From an uncultured Microbulbifer sp. (GTDB lineage: Bacteria > Pseudomonadota > Gammaproteobacteria > Pseudomonadales > Cellvibrionaceae): 64,000 bases of DNA. Both the position numbers and the translations under genes were made by a program. The notes under the pieces are model-generated. The model had not been told where the DNA came from. It saw only the letters and a program-made list of their open reading frames with translations, and searched no databases. Every line of letters starts with the position of its first letter. Position 1 is the first letter of the stretch. The DNA is taken from NCBI RefSeq assembly GCF_947504145.1, contig NZ_CANNGQ010000001.1:1048737-1112736 (forward strand), written 5' to 3'. Positions 17,353 through 25,459 of the stretch are shown piece by piece.

Positions 17353-18252
17353 ATGCAAATCAACTGGAGCGGCGTATTCCCCGCAGCAACCACGCAGTTC
17401 AACGCCGATGAAAGTCTGAATATCCCGGCCACGCTCAAGCATCTCGATGCCATGCTTGATGCCGGTATCAATGGCCTCGTCATGCTTGGTACCGTGGGGG
17501 AAAACTGCTCGCTCAGCCAGGAAGAGAAAATTGAAGTGCTGTCGGCGACAGTCAAACATGTGAACGGACGAGTACCAGTGCTCACCGGTGTATCGGAATA
17601 CACCACCACCCAGGCGGGCAACTTTGCCCGCGCTGCAAAACAAGCCGGTGTAGATGGCCTGATGGTACTGCCGCCGATGTCCTATAAAGCCGATGCGGAT
17701 GAGATCGTCACCCATATTCGCGGTGTCGCAGCAGCGACCGACCTGCCGGTGATGGTCTACAACAATCCCGCCTGCTACGGCGTAGACGTTTCCGCAGAAG
17801 CGGTTGCCGAGCTCGCACAGGTAAGCAATATCGTCGCGGTAAAAGAAGCCTCCGATGATCCCCGCCGCCTGACAGATATCGCCAACCTGGTCAGCGACGA
17901 TTTTGTCCTGTTCTGTGGTGTGGACGACCTCGCCCTGGAAAGTATCGCGCTTGGCGCCCACGGCTGGATCTCCGGCCTGGTCAACGCTTTCCCACAGGAA
18001 AACCGCCTGATGTGGGACCTGGCCACCAGCGGCAACTACGAAGAAGCGCGCAAGGTCTACCGCTGGTACACCCCTCTGCTACACCTGGATACCAAACCCA
18101 AGCTGGTGCAATACATCAAACTGGCCGTGCAGGAATGTGGCTTTGGCACAGAGCTTTGCCGCAACCCGCGCCTGTCACTGACCGGTGCAGAACGCGAATC
18201 GGTGCTGAATATCATTCACACCGCCATTGCCACCCGCCCGGTCATCAAGTAG
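17353..18252 (+). CDS. lhpC: Pyrroline-4-hydroxy-2-carboxylate deaminase (DapA superfamily)
   Basis: A 299-residue member of the dihydrodipicolinate synthase/N-acetylneuraminate lyase family. The Schiff-base lysine is K164 in VAVKEAS, and the conserved tyrosine is Y136 in MVYNNP. GTVGENCSL replaces the GTTGE loop of DapA. In the hydroxyproline pathway this family converts pyrroline-4-hydroxy-2-carboxylate to 2-oxoglutarate semialdehyde and ammonia. The neighbouring genes (semialdehyde dehydrogenase, epimerase, D-hydroxyproline dehydrogenase) make this reading far more likely than DapA itself. It heads a three-gene operon; the next start is 22 bases after its stop. Confidence 0.9.
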   Translation: MQINWSGVFPAATTQFNADESLNIPATLKHLDAMLDAGINGLVMLGTVGENCSLSQEEKIEVLSATVKHVNGRVPVLTGVSEYTTTQAGNFARAAKQAGVDGLMVLPPMSYKADADEIVTHIRGVAAATDLPVMVYNNPACYGVDVSAEAVAELAQVSNIVAVKEASDDPRRLTDIANLVSDDFVLFCGVDDLALESIALGAHGWISGLVNAFPQENRLMWDLATSGNYEEARKVYRWYTPLLHLDTKPKLVQYIKLAVQECGFGTELCRNPRLSLTGAERESVLNIIHTAIATRPVIK

Positions 18253-18274
18253 CGCCATGAGTGGAGAATTCGCC

Positions 18275-19852
18275 ATGAACACAGCCCCCGTATTGATTGC
18301 GGGCGAGTGGCGACAAGCGGCCGAATCCGGCCGCTTTCAGCCAAGAAACCCGTCTACCACCGAAGCCATCGACCGCACCTACCCGAAGTCCAGCTGGCGC
18401 GACTGTGAGGCCGCACTGGATGCGGCAACCAACGCCGCAACTACTCTGAGAACCGCATCCGCAGAAGATCGCGCCCGCTTTCTCGAATACTATGCCGACG
18501 CCATTGAAGCCAGCGCCGATGAACTCTGCGCGCTGGCTCACGAAGAGACAGGCTTGCCGCTCACACCGCGGCTGCTGGACGTTGAGCTCCCGCGCACCAC
18601 AGGCCAGCTGCGCGCCGCTGCCAAGGCAGCTCGCGAAGGTTCCTGGGCCCAGGCTACCCTGGATACCGCCGCCAATATTCGCAGTGTGCGTGGGCCCATT
18701 GGGCCGGTGGTCATTTTTGGCCCGAACAATTTCCCCCTGGCTTTTAACGGCCTTGCCGGCGGGGATTTTGCCGCTGCAATCGCCGCAGGGAATCCGGTCA
18801 TCGCCAAGGCGCATACCGCCCACCCCGGCACCTGCCAGAAACTGGCGAGCCTCGCGCTGCTATCCCTGGATCAGGCCGGCCTGCCGGGCGCAACGGTGCA
18901 GATGCTCTACGCCATCAGCCGTGAAGATGGCTATAAGCTGGTGCGTGATGCGCGCCTCAGCGCCGGCGCCTTTACCGGCTCCCGCCCTGCCGGCCTCGCT
19001 CTGAAGCAGGCCGCGGACCAGGTAGGCACACCGTTTTACGCCGAACTCTCCAGTATTAACCCGGTGGTGATGCTGCCCGGCGCCCTGGCCGAGCGCGGTG
19101 CAGCACTCGCAGAAGAGTTCGCCAGCAGCTGTCTGATGGGTAGCGGCCAGTTCTGCACTAACCCCGGGCTGGTGATTGTGCCCGCCAACGACGATGGGGA
19201 ACTGTTTATCGCCCGCAGTGGGGAGCTGTTCGACGGCGCAAACCCCGGCACCCTGTTAAGTGCAGGCACCGAGCAAGGCCTGCAAAACGCGATCACCCAG
19301 CTTCGCGAGGCCGGGGCAACCCTGGTCACCAACAATCGCGCCCCCGATGAAGGCCGCTTCTGCCTGCCCAACACCCTGCTTTGCGTGTCCGGTAGCGGAT
19401 TTCTAAAAGACCCAACCGCCTTCCAGACCGAGGCCTTCGGCAACGCCGCACTGATCGTGGTCAGTGAAAGTACGCAACAGACTGCTGAGCTCCTGCGGCA
19501 ACTGGAAGGTAATCTCACCGGATGTATTTACTCCTCCAGCACAGACGTAGATGATGAAGCGTACGACAGTCTGGCCCCCATCTTGCGCGACAAGGTCGGT
19601 CGTCTGCTGAATGACAAGATGCCAACCGGCGTAGCGGTCTCACCGGCCATGAATCACGGTGGACCATTTCCCGCTTCCGGTCACCCGGGGTTTACCGCAG
19701 TGGGCGTGCCGGCATCACTGATTCGCTTTAGTAAGCTCGATTGCTACGACAACGTCCGTGCACACCGATTGCCCCCGCTGCTACAGGACGAAAACCCGCT
19801 GAAGGCCTGGCGACTGGTAGACGGTAACTGGACCAAAAACCCCGTGAACTGA
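18275..19852 (+). CDS. lhpG: 2-oxoglutarate semialdehyde dehydrogenase
   Basis: About 525 residues of the aldehyde dehydrogenase superfamily, in the branch of 2,5-dioxovalerate (2-oxoglutarate semialdehyde) dehydrogenases with NAD(P) as cofactor. The catalytic cysteine is C294 in GSGQFCTNPG, and the conserved FGPNNFPLAF and AFTGSRPAGLAL segments match this branch, as does ELSSINPVVM. It oxidises the lhpC product to 2-oxoglutarate, delivering carbon to the TCA cycle. The frame is open from 18227, but GGAG at 18263-18266 spaced eight bases from the ATG at 18275 favours that start; an in-frame ATG at 18257 is the alternative. Confidence 0.92.
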   Translation: MNTAPVLIAGEWRQAAESGRFQPRNPSTTEAIDRTYPKSSWRDCEAALDAATNAATTLRTASAEDRARFLEYYADAIEASADELCALAHEETGLPLTPRLLDVELPRTTGQLRAAAKAAREGSWAQATLDTAANIRSVRGPIGPVVIFGPNNFPLAFNGLAGGDFAAAIAAGNPVIAKAHTAHPGTCQKLASLALLSLDQAGLPGATVQMLYAISREDGYKLVRDARLSAGAFTGSRPAGLALKQAADQVGTPFYAELSSINPVVMLPGALAERGAALAEEFASSCLMGSGQFCTNPGLVIVPANDDGELFIARSGELFDGANPGTLLSAGTEQGLQNAITQLREAGATLVTNNRAPDEGRFCLPNTLLCVSGSGFLKDPTAFQTEAFGNAALIVVSESTQQTAELLRQLEGNLTGCIYSSSTDVDDEAYDSLAPILRDKVGRLLNDKMPTGVAVSPAMNHGGPFPASGHPGFTAVGVPASLIRFSKLDCYDNVRAHRLPPLLQDENPLKAWRLVDGNWTKNPVN

Positions 19853-19916
19853 CGGAAGTGCGCCGGGCACAGCCGGTCATTGACCGTAAACTATAAGAAC
19901 AATCTGGAGAGCATTC

Positions 19917-20885
19917 GTGGACGGCACTGAGGATCAAACAATACAAGTGGTGGATTCCCACACTGGCGGCGAGCCTACCCGGGTGGTCGTCGATGGTGGG
20001 CCCGATTTGGGCGCTGGCAGCATGGCCGAGCGGCTGGCGGTATTTCGCGAGAAGTTCGATCACCTGCGCACCGCGCTGATTCGCGAACCCCGCGGCTCAG
20101 ACGTGATGGTCGGCGCGCTACTCTGCGCACCACAGAACCCCGACAATGCCGCCGGGGTTATCTTTTTCAATAACGTCGGCTACCTGGGTATGTGCGGTCA
20201 CGGCACCATTGGCCTTGCAGCAACCCTTGCCAGAACCGGTGCCATCACGCCGGGTACCCACCGCCTGGAAACACCGGTAGGTGAAGTCACTTTTGTGCTG
20301 CACAACAACCATCGCGTGAGCGTTGAAAATGTGCCCAGCTACCGCTATCGCAAAGGGGTACCGGTCTATGTGGACGGCATTGGCGGTTTCAGTGGAGACA
20401 TTGCCTGGGGCGGGAACTGGTTTTTCCTGATATCCGATCACGGGCAACACGTCAGTGCAGACAATACCGACCATCTCACTGACTTTTGCTGGCGCGTTCG
20501 CCAGGCGCTCCGCGAACAAGGAATTTGTGGAGAGAATGGCGAAGAGATCGACCATATAGAGCTCTTCGCCCGACCTTCGGACACTTCCTTGGCGGACAGC
20601 AGGAACTTTGTGCTCTGCCCGGGCAAAGCCTACGATCGTTCGCCGTGCGGCACCGGGACAAGCGCAAAACTTGCGTGCCTGTACGGTGATGGCGTGATCA
20701 AACCGGGGCAAAAGTGGCGGCAGGAAAGTATTATCGGCAGTGTTTTCGAAGGTTCTGTCGAGCCTGTGTCCGGCATGGGGGCGGCGCGGGGAGAGGTCAT
20801 TCCTACCATCACCGGAAGCGCCTATATCAGCGCGGAATCCAATATCATTTTCGACCCGGAAGACCCCTTCGCCCACGGGTTCTAA
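19917..20885 (+). CDS. lhpA: 4-hydroxyproline 2-epimerase (proline racemase family)
   Basis: A 322-residue proline racemase-family enzyme. Both catalytic cysteines are present: C93 in GMCGHGTIG and C244 in [10 protein letters not shown], the pair needed for two-base racemisation or epimerisation. HTGGEPTR at the N-terminus is the family signature. In this context it interconverts trans-4-hydroxy-L-proline and cis-4-hydroxy-D-proline, the first step of the pathway completed by lhpB, lhpC and lhpG. The start is GTG with CTGGAGAG upstream; no ATG is suitably placed. It is last in the operon and is followed at once by a strong terminator. Proline racemase proper is less likely given the neighbours. 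Confidence 0.92.
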   Translation: MDGTEDQTIQVVDSHTGGEPTRVVVDGGPDLGAGSMAERLAVFREKFDHLRTALIREPRGSDVMVGALLCAPQNPDNAAGVIFFNNVGYLGMCGHGTIGLAATLARTGAITPGTHRLETPVGEVTFVLHNNHRVSVENVPSYRYRKGVPVYVDGIGGFSGDIAWGGNWFFLISDHGQHVSADNTDHLTDFCWRVRQALREQGICGENGEEIDHIELFARPSDTSLADSRNFVLCPGKAYDRSPCGTGTSAKLACLYGDGVIKPGQKWRQESIIGSVFEGSVEPVSGMGAARGEVIPTITGSAYISAESNIIFDPEDPFAHGF

Positions 20886-20887
20886 CG

Positions 20888-20921
20888 AAAAAAGGCTTGC
20901 CGACTGGCAAGCCTTTTTTTT
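20888..20921. terminator. Bidirectional rho-independent terminator
   Basis: A long perfect stem (AAGGCTTGCC, loop GACT, GGCAAGCCTT) is flanked by A-runs and T-runs on both sides. It lies between the convergent lhpA (plus) and gntR (minus) genes and can serve both. Confidence 0.93.
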
Positions 20922-20943
20922 GTTTGGCCACTCTCTCAAAGTG

Positions 20944-21816
20944 CTACGAGTATTTCTTCTCGTTAATAAACTCGATCATCCGTGTAACGGCTTCACGCTG
21001 ATCCCGAATATGCAGGCTCAGCGCTTTACGCGCGCCCTTCCAGTCTTTCGCTAACAGGCACTCCACAATGTCACAATGCTCCCGCGCCATTTCGCGCTTC
21101 ACCTTCTCATCGATGACCGCGTAATTGAACAGCGCGTTGTAGAATGGGCTGTAGCGCGTAAAAAATTCCGAGATGTACCGGTTGCCGCAACGCTCAATCC
21201 AGTAATCGTGCAGATCGAAATCCAGTTCCGACTTTGCACTGCCCCGCGCGGGCTTATTCGCCTTAAGTAACTGTTCCAACTCGTGATCAGTAAAATGGCC
21301 ACGGGCCAGATCCAGCGCCTTGAGTTCGAGCATTTCACGAATATCCAGGTAATCGTGCATATCCTGCTCGCTGAACGGGTGCACCCGCCAGCCACAGCGC
21401 GGCACATGCTCAATCAGGCCCGCACCCGCCAGGCGAGAAAAGATCTGCCGCACCACTGTCCGGCCTGCACCATACTGCTCTGCAGTGGCGTGTTCGCGCA
21501 GATACTCGGTATCCTGCTTCAAACTGCGCGCTATCACATCCTGGCGGATGATGTTGTACAGTTTTTTCTCTGTGGCATCCTCTTTCGGGGCTTCAAGCTT
21601 CACCCCTTTCAGAACCTCGGGCCTGGCCTCCAGGCGCCCATTGTCTTTGCGGTGAATCACCCCTTCGTCCACCAGCTCATCCACTGCATGGCGAACCGGC
21701 GTCAGGCTCACCTTGTAATGCGCGGACATAGCGCCCAAAGTCAGCTTATAGGGTAAGCGTCCCTCGGCCTGTAGGACGGCTTTCACATCGGATTTGATAA
21801 ATTCAGTAATGGTCAT
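20944..21816 (-). CDS. GntR-family regulator with two winged-helix domains and an FCD domain
   Basis: About 290 residues from the ATG at 21814-21816 (MTITEFIKSD). The open frame continues upstream to 22812, but that part is antisense to tesB. Residues 10-66 form a winged helix (LTLGAMSAHYKVSLTPVRHA, then ELVDEGVIHRKDNGRL). Residues about 80-148 form a second, divergent one (YGAGRTVVRQIFSRLAGAGL, then RCGWRV). The rest is an FCD ligand domain with the usual metal-site residues: Asp and His in FDLHDY, His in REHCDI and His in LSLHIRDQ. FCD regulators of this kind typically respond to small organic acids or amino acids. It is placed in the centre of the hydroxyproline genes and is the best candidate to bind the 24-bp palindromes. 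Two winged helices in one GntR chain is unusual. Confidence 0.88.
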   Translation of the reverse strand: MTITEFIKSDVKAVLQAEGRLPYKLTLGAMSAHYKVSLTPVRHAVDELVDEGVIHRKDNGRLEARPEVLKGVKLEAPKEDATEKKLYNIIRQDVIARSLKQDTEYLREHATAEQYGAGRTVVRQIFSRLAGAGLIEHVPRCGWRVHPFSEQDMHDYLDIREMLELKALDLARGHFTDHELEQLLKANKPARGSAKSELDFDLHDYWIERCGNRYISEFFTRYSPFYNALFNYAVIDEKVKREMAREHCDIVECLLAKDWKGARKALSLHIRDQREAVTRMIEFINEKKYS

Positions 21817-21918
21817 TTGGCCAGCGCTTGCTATTATTTTCGGTCCGCCCGGCAGCCAATAGGCCCAGGCGACGCACAATTCAGGTAAAAATTTTACACA
21901 AGACAGGCAGTATCGCCC

Positions 21919-22767
21919 ATGTTGGAAAAGTTGAGCAAGCTCCTCGATGTAGAGCAACTGGACACGAATTTGTTCCGTAGCCGGGAGCATGTCGAGAACT
22001 ACCGCAAAGTACTCTTTGGCGGACAGGTCCTTGGGCAGGCACTTATGGCGGCCGCGCGCACCGTCGAAGATCGCCTTCCCCACTCGCTTCACGCCTATTT
22101 CCTGCGCCCGGGAAGCAGTGAAAAGCCGGTCATCTATGACGTGGACCCGATCCGTGACGGCGGCAGCTTCACTACCCGTCGCATCGTCGCCCGCCAGAAC
22201 GGCAAAGCCATCTTCAATATGTCTGCCTCGTTCCAGATTGAAGAGCCCGGGTTCGACCACCAGGAAGACATGCCAACAGAAGGGATCGTACAGCCAGAAG
22301 ACCTCAAAAATACCCAGCAGCTCGCCGAAGAAGCCGGTATGCAGGGCGCGGCGCAAAATCAGCGTCGCTACATGGTGGATTTTCGACCAATCGACCCGAT
22401 GAGCTATTTCGACAACGCCGTACGCGAACCCCGCTGCATGTTCTGGTTCAAGGTGGACAGTGAACTCTCGGATAATCCGATCGAACACCGCAGCGCGCTG
22501 TGCTACGCATCGGACATGGCCCTGCTCGGCACCGCACTGCAACCTCACCCCATCAGCCTGTTCGACCCGAACCTGATGCCCGCCAGCCTGGATCACGCCA
22601 TGTGGTTCCACCGCCCGTTCCGCGCGGACGACTGGCTGCTCTACGTGACCGATAGCCCATCCGCCAGCGGCGCGCGTGGCTACTGCCGCGGTCAGATATT
22701 TTCCCGAGATGGGCGCCTCGTCGCCTCTACCACTCAGGAAGGCCTGATCCGCCAGATCAAGAGCTGA
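21919..22767 (+). CDS. tesB: Acyl-CoA thioesterase II
   Basis: A 282-residue double-hotdog thioesterase matching TesB in length and layout. FGGQVLGQALMAA is the first hotdog helix, HSLHAYFLRPG and RDGGSFTTRRI follow, and the C-terminal hotdog has SLDHAMWFHRPFRADDWLLY and SPSASGARGYCRGQIFSRDG. The catalytic Asp, Thr/Ser and Gln lie in the second repeat (LDHAMWFH, SPSASGA and QEGLIRQ). It hydrolyses medium- to long-chain acyl-CoA in the cytoplasm. It diverges from gntR with about 100 bases between starts and has no visible connection to collagen use. Confidence 0.93.
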   Translation: MLEKLSKLLDVEQLDTNLFRSREHVENYRKVLFGGQVLGQALMAAARTVEDRLPHSLHAYFLRPGSSEKPVIYDVDPIRDGGSFTTRRIVARQNGKAIFNMSASFQIEEPGFDHQEDMPTEGIVQPEDLKNTQQLAEEAGMQGAAQNQRRYMVDFRPIDPMSYFDNAVREPRCMFWFKVDSELSDNPIEHRSALCYASDMALLGTALQPHPISLFDPNLMPASLDHAMWFHRPFRADDWLLYVTDSPSASGARGYCRGQIFSRDGRLVASTTQEGLIRQIKS

Positions 22768-22771
22768 CCAA

Positions 22772-22801
22772 AGCACTTGGGCGCCGGATGCACCAAGTGC
22801 T
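22772..22801 (+). terminator. Hairpin after tesB
   Basis: AGCACTTGG and CCAAGTGCT form a 9-bp stem around a 12-base loop, followed by AAATTT rather than a T-run. A probable terminator, immediately upstream of the tRNA-Pro promoter. Confidence 0.55.
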
Positions 22802-22821
22802 AAATTTAACAAAATCAGTGG

Positions 22822-22849
22822 TTTACAGAAGCGGAACGGCTGTTATAAT
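22822..22849 (+). promoter_or_regulatory. Promoter of tRNA-Pro
   Basis: TTTACA (22822-22827), a 16-base spacer, and a consensus TATAAT (22844-22849), followed by the GC-rich discriminator GCCGCCCG typical of stringently controlled stable-RNA promoters. Predicted start about 55 bases before the tRNA. Confidence 0.85.
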
Positions 22850-22909
22850 GCCGCCCGCTTCACAACGAAGCCACAGCAGATTCTGCAAGAGAATCAACGC
22901 TGTACAAGT

Positions 22910-22986
<77 letters not shown>

Positions 22987-23131
22987 TTTCATTTCTCTCC
23001 CTATTCCCCCCTGATCACCTACGGATAAATTTCCGCTCGACGGCGTCCTATTGTGTTTGCTGTGGGGACTCCTGCCCTACTACCCAGAACTCAACCACCT
23101 TTCGCCTCCCAGTAGGCCAATACTCGCCCGG

Positions 23132-23155
23132 GTGTTATTGCGCTCAAAAGCATTT
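23132..23155. promoter_or_regulatory. Second regulon-like site upstream of lhpH
   Basis: TGTTATTG here equals positions 2-9 of operator A, and GC-CA-AA matches continue through the centre, but the right arm is degraded. It lies exactly 25 bases upstream of the stronger site at 23157, suggesting a tandem pair. Confidence 0.45.
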
Positions 23156-23156
23156 A

Positions 23157-23180
23157 TTGTTATTGTCGGCAAAATAAAAT
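23157..23180. promoter_or_regulatory. Regulon operator E upstream of lhpH
   Basis: This site matches operator A at 19 of 24 positions, with the whole left arm TTGTTATTGT identical. TATTGT (23161-23166) is preceded after 17 bases by TTGCGC (23138-23143), a plausible promoter with its -10 inside the operator. The lhpH start codon is 22 bases downstream. Confidence 0.78.
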
Positions 23181-23202
23181 TTAGCGCTCAGCGAATAATC
23201 CG

Positions 23203-24318
23203 ATGACTACCGAAATCTTCCCGCCACATCCGACAACACTGAATACTCAGCTGCACGCAAAAGGAATCGACGGCTGGCCATGTATTGACACGATCGACAT
23301 GCACACCGGTGGGGAACCGTTGCGCGTCATTCTGGCCGGATTCCCGCACCTGAAAGGCAATGGTGTTTTAGCCAAGCGCCGATTTGCGATGGCGCATTGC
23401 GATGAAGTGCGTCGCGCATTGATGTGGGAGCCTCGTGGCCATCGCGATATGTACGGCGCCATCATCGTTCCCGGGAACGATGAGGGGGCGGATTTCGGAG
23501 CACTGTTCATCCACAACGAAGGTTTCAGCACGATGTGCGGTCACGCCGTGATTGCACTCGCCAAGTTGGCCGTTGAGCTGGGCTGGGTTAAAGGCGGCGC
23601 TGCCGGTGCGGAAATTCCGGTCAATATCGACGCACCCTGTGGCCGGATTCACGCGTTTGCGCAAATGGACAATCAGGGCCAGGTAATTTCAACCCGATTT
23701 TATTGCGTCCCCTCGTTTGTATTTACACGCGGGCAATCCGTAGTGACGGAGGAATTCGGCAGGATTCATTACGATATTGCCTACGGCGGAGCCTTTTACG
23801 CCTATGTCGACGCAGCACAGCTGCCCTTCTCTCTGGAAGCGAAAAACTACGAAGCGCTCATTCGCGCGGGCCGAGCCATCAAACAGGCCGTACAAAAAAA
23901 TGGCCCATCGATAGTGCACCCTGTTGAACCCGACCTTGGATTTCTTTACGGCACCATTTTTATGGACATGCGCGCACTCCATCACGCGCGCGACGCACAA
24001 GACTCAACAAGCGCTGCAATTACGAGTCGCAATGTCTGCATATTTGCCGACGGTGAACTCGACCGGTCGCCGACAGGCTCCGGCGTATCCGGCCGGATCG
24101 CACTGCACCGGGAACAGGGTTTACTTGACGATGCGCAAACGCTGGTGGCCGAGAGTATTACCGGGAGCCGTTTTGAAGGCAGAGTGGCCCAAGTAACAGA
24201 GTATGCAGGGATGTCTGCGGTCATACCCGAAATCTCTGGCACAGCGTATATCACCGGCCAACATCGATTTTTTCTCGACCCAAACGATCCACTCCAAAAT
24301 GGATTTTTACTGGGTTAG
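23203..24318 (+). CDS. lhpH: trans-3-hydroxy-L-proline dehydratase (proline racemase family)
   Basis: A 371-residue proline racemase-family protein. The first catalytic cysteine is kept (C112 in TMCGHAVIAL), but the second is replaced by threonine (T291 in DRSPTGSGVS). This Cys/Thr pair is the known mark of trans-3-hydroxy-L-proline dehydratases, which eliminate water to give pyrroline-2-carboxylate instead of racemising. The next gene encodes the matching reductase, which strengthens the call. It is preceded by tandem regulon-like operators. Collagen contains some 3-hydroxyproline, so this complements the 4-hydroxyproline branch. The other proline racemase-family gene of the window (19917) has both cysteines. 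Confidence 0.9.
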   Translation: MTTEIFPPHPTTLNTQLHAKGIDGWPCIDTIDMHTGGEPLRVILAGFPHLKGNGVLAKRRFAMAHCDEVRRALMWEPRGHRDMYGAIIVPGNDEGADFGALFIHNEGFSTMCGHAVIALAKLAVELGWVKGGAAGAEIPVNIDAPCGRIHAFAQMDNQGQVISTRFYCVPSFVFTRGQSVVTEEFGRIHYDIAYGGAFYAYVDAAQLPFSLEAKNYEALIRAGRAIKQAVQKNGPSIVHPVEPDLGFLYGTIFMDMRALHHARDAQDSTSAAITSRNVCIFADGELDRSPTGSGVSGRIALHREQGLLDDAQTLVAESITGSRFEGRVAQVTEYAGMSAVIPEISGTAYITGQHRFFLDPNDPLQNGFLLG

Positions 24319-24351
24319 TCATTCCCTATTCCCGAAGCAAAAGATCAGACC

Positions 24352-25323
24352 ATGGAATTCATCACCGCCGAAACCATACGCGCGACCCTACAATACCCTC
24401 AGTTAATCAACGCATTGCGAGACGCATTCCGCAGCCAACAGATCGAAGTTCCCCAGCGGCACCACCATCACTTTCGCTACTCCCGTGATCATCACAATGA
24501 AAATACCCTGCTGTTGATGCCAGCATGGCAGGCAAACGGATACCTGGGCGTGAAGACCGTAGTGGTTGCGCCAGAAAACCGCGAGCAGCCGTCGATCCAG
24601 GGGCACTACACCATCTTTGACGCTGCAACCGGCACACCGCGCGCGGTAATGGATGCAGCCAGTATCACCGCGATGCGCACAGCAGCCGCGTCCGCACTGG
24701 CTGCAGACTACCTTGCACCAACGGATGCCAGTGTGCTGCTGATGGTGGGTACCGGCACCCTGGCGCCGGAGCTCATACGTGCGCACACCAGTGTTCGGCC
24801 AATTAAAAAGGTCGTCGTTTGGGGGCGCTCTCAGGAAAAGGCACAACGGGTTTTGGATGCCGTTGCAGACCTGCCGTGCGACGCGGCAATTTGCAGCGAC
24901 ATCCAGCAGGGCATGGCCAACGCAGATATTGTCAGCTGCGCAACACTGAGCAAGTCGCCTCTACTGTATGGAAAATGGCTGCGAACGGGCCAGCATATCG
25001 ACCTGGTGGGAGCTTTCCGGCCGGATATGCGGGAAGCCGATGATGTGCTGATCAAGCGAGTAGCTCTGTACGTCGACGTTATGCCTCATGCGCTCTCCGA
25101 AACGGGAGATCTCAGCATTCCACTGGAAACCGGGGTCATTACTGAGCAGTCGATCATGGGTCACCTGCCCTCACTGTGCCAGTCCTCTGCACCAGCAACA
25201 CGAAGCCCGATCACCGGCTTCAAATCGGTTGGCCACGCACTCGAGGATCTGGTCGCCGCCAGCCTTGTTTACAACCAGCTTGCAGAGGTACAGCCTTCGG
25301 CGGTGGCACCGAGCGCGATGTGA
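24352..25323 (+). CDS. lhpI: Pyrroline-2-carboxylate reductase (ornithine cyclodeaminase/mu-crystallin family)
   Basis: A 323-residue protein of the ornithine cyclodeaminase/mu-crystallin superfamily. It has the NAD(P)-binding Rossmann segment MVGTGTLAPELIRAH and the family stretches GVKTVVVAPEN, DAASITAMRTAAASALAADYLA and HIDLVGAFRPDMREAD. It reduces pyrroline-2-carboxylate, the lhpH product, to L-proline with NAD(P)H. It starts 33 bases after lhpH, so the two form an operon for 3-hydroxyproline to proline conversion. Ornithine cyclodeaminase is an alternative for the family but not favoured next to lhpH. Confidence 0.88.
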   Translation: MEFITAETIRATLQYPQLINALRDAFRSQQIEVPQRHHHHFRYSRDHHNENTLLLMPAWQANGYLGVKTVVVAPENREQPSIQGHYTIFDAATGTPRAVMDAASITAMRTAAASALAADYLAPTDASVLLMVGTGTLAPELIRAHTSVRPIKKVVVWGRSQEKAQRVLDAVADLPCDAAICSDIQQGMANADIVSCATLSKSPLLYGKWLRTGQHIDLVGAFRPDMREADDVLIKRVALYVDVMPHALSETGDLSIPLETGVITEQSIMGHLPSLCQSSAPATRSPITGFKSVGHALEDLVAASLVYNQLAEVQPSAVAPSAM

Positions 25324-25353
25324 CGGCACACCTGCAGTAAGTAAAAGGTAGCG

Positions 25354-25370
25354 CGCGGGTTCGACCCGCG
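25354..25370 (+). terminator. Hairpin after lhpI
   Basis: CGCGGGT, loop TCG, ACCCGCG lies 31 bases after the lhpI stop codon. There is no T-run, so it may be only a partial terminator or mRNA end stabiliser. Confidence 0.4.
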
Positions 25371-25459
25371 GCGCCTTGACGGATACTCTCTGGCACTGTT
25401 TCACTATCCCGTTGTCCAACCCACATCCCTAGACAACCAGACAGAGCCACTAAGTATCC

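Noticed and set aside
21817..22812. Long upstream extension of the GntR reading frame (would give 622 residues)
   Set aside because: The extension is antisense to tesB, which has all thioesterase features; the GntR family start MTITEFIKSD is at 21816.
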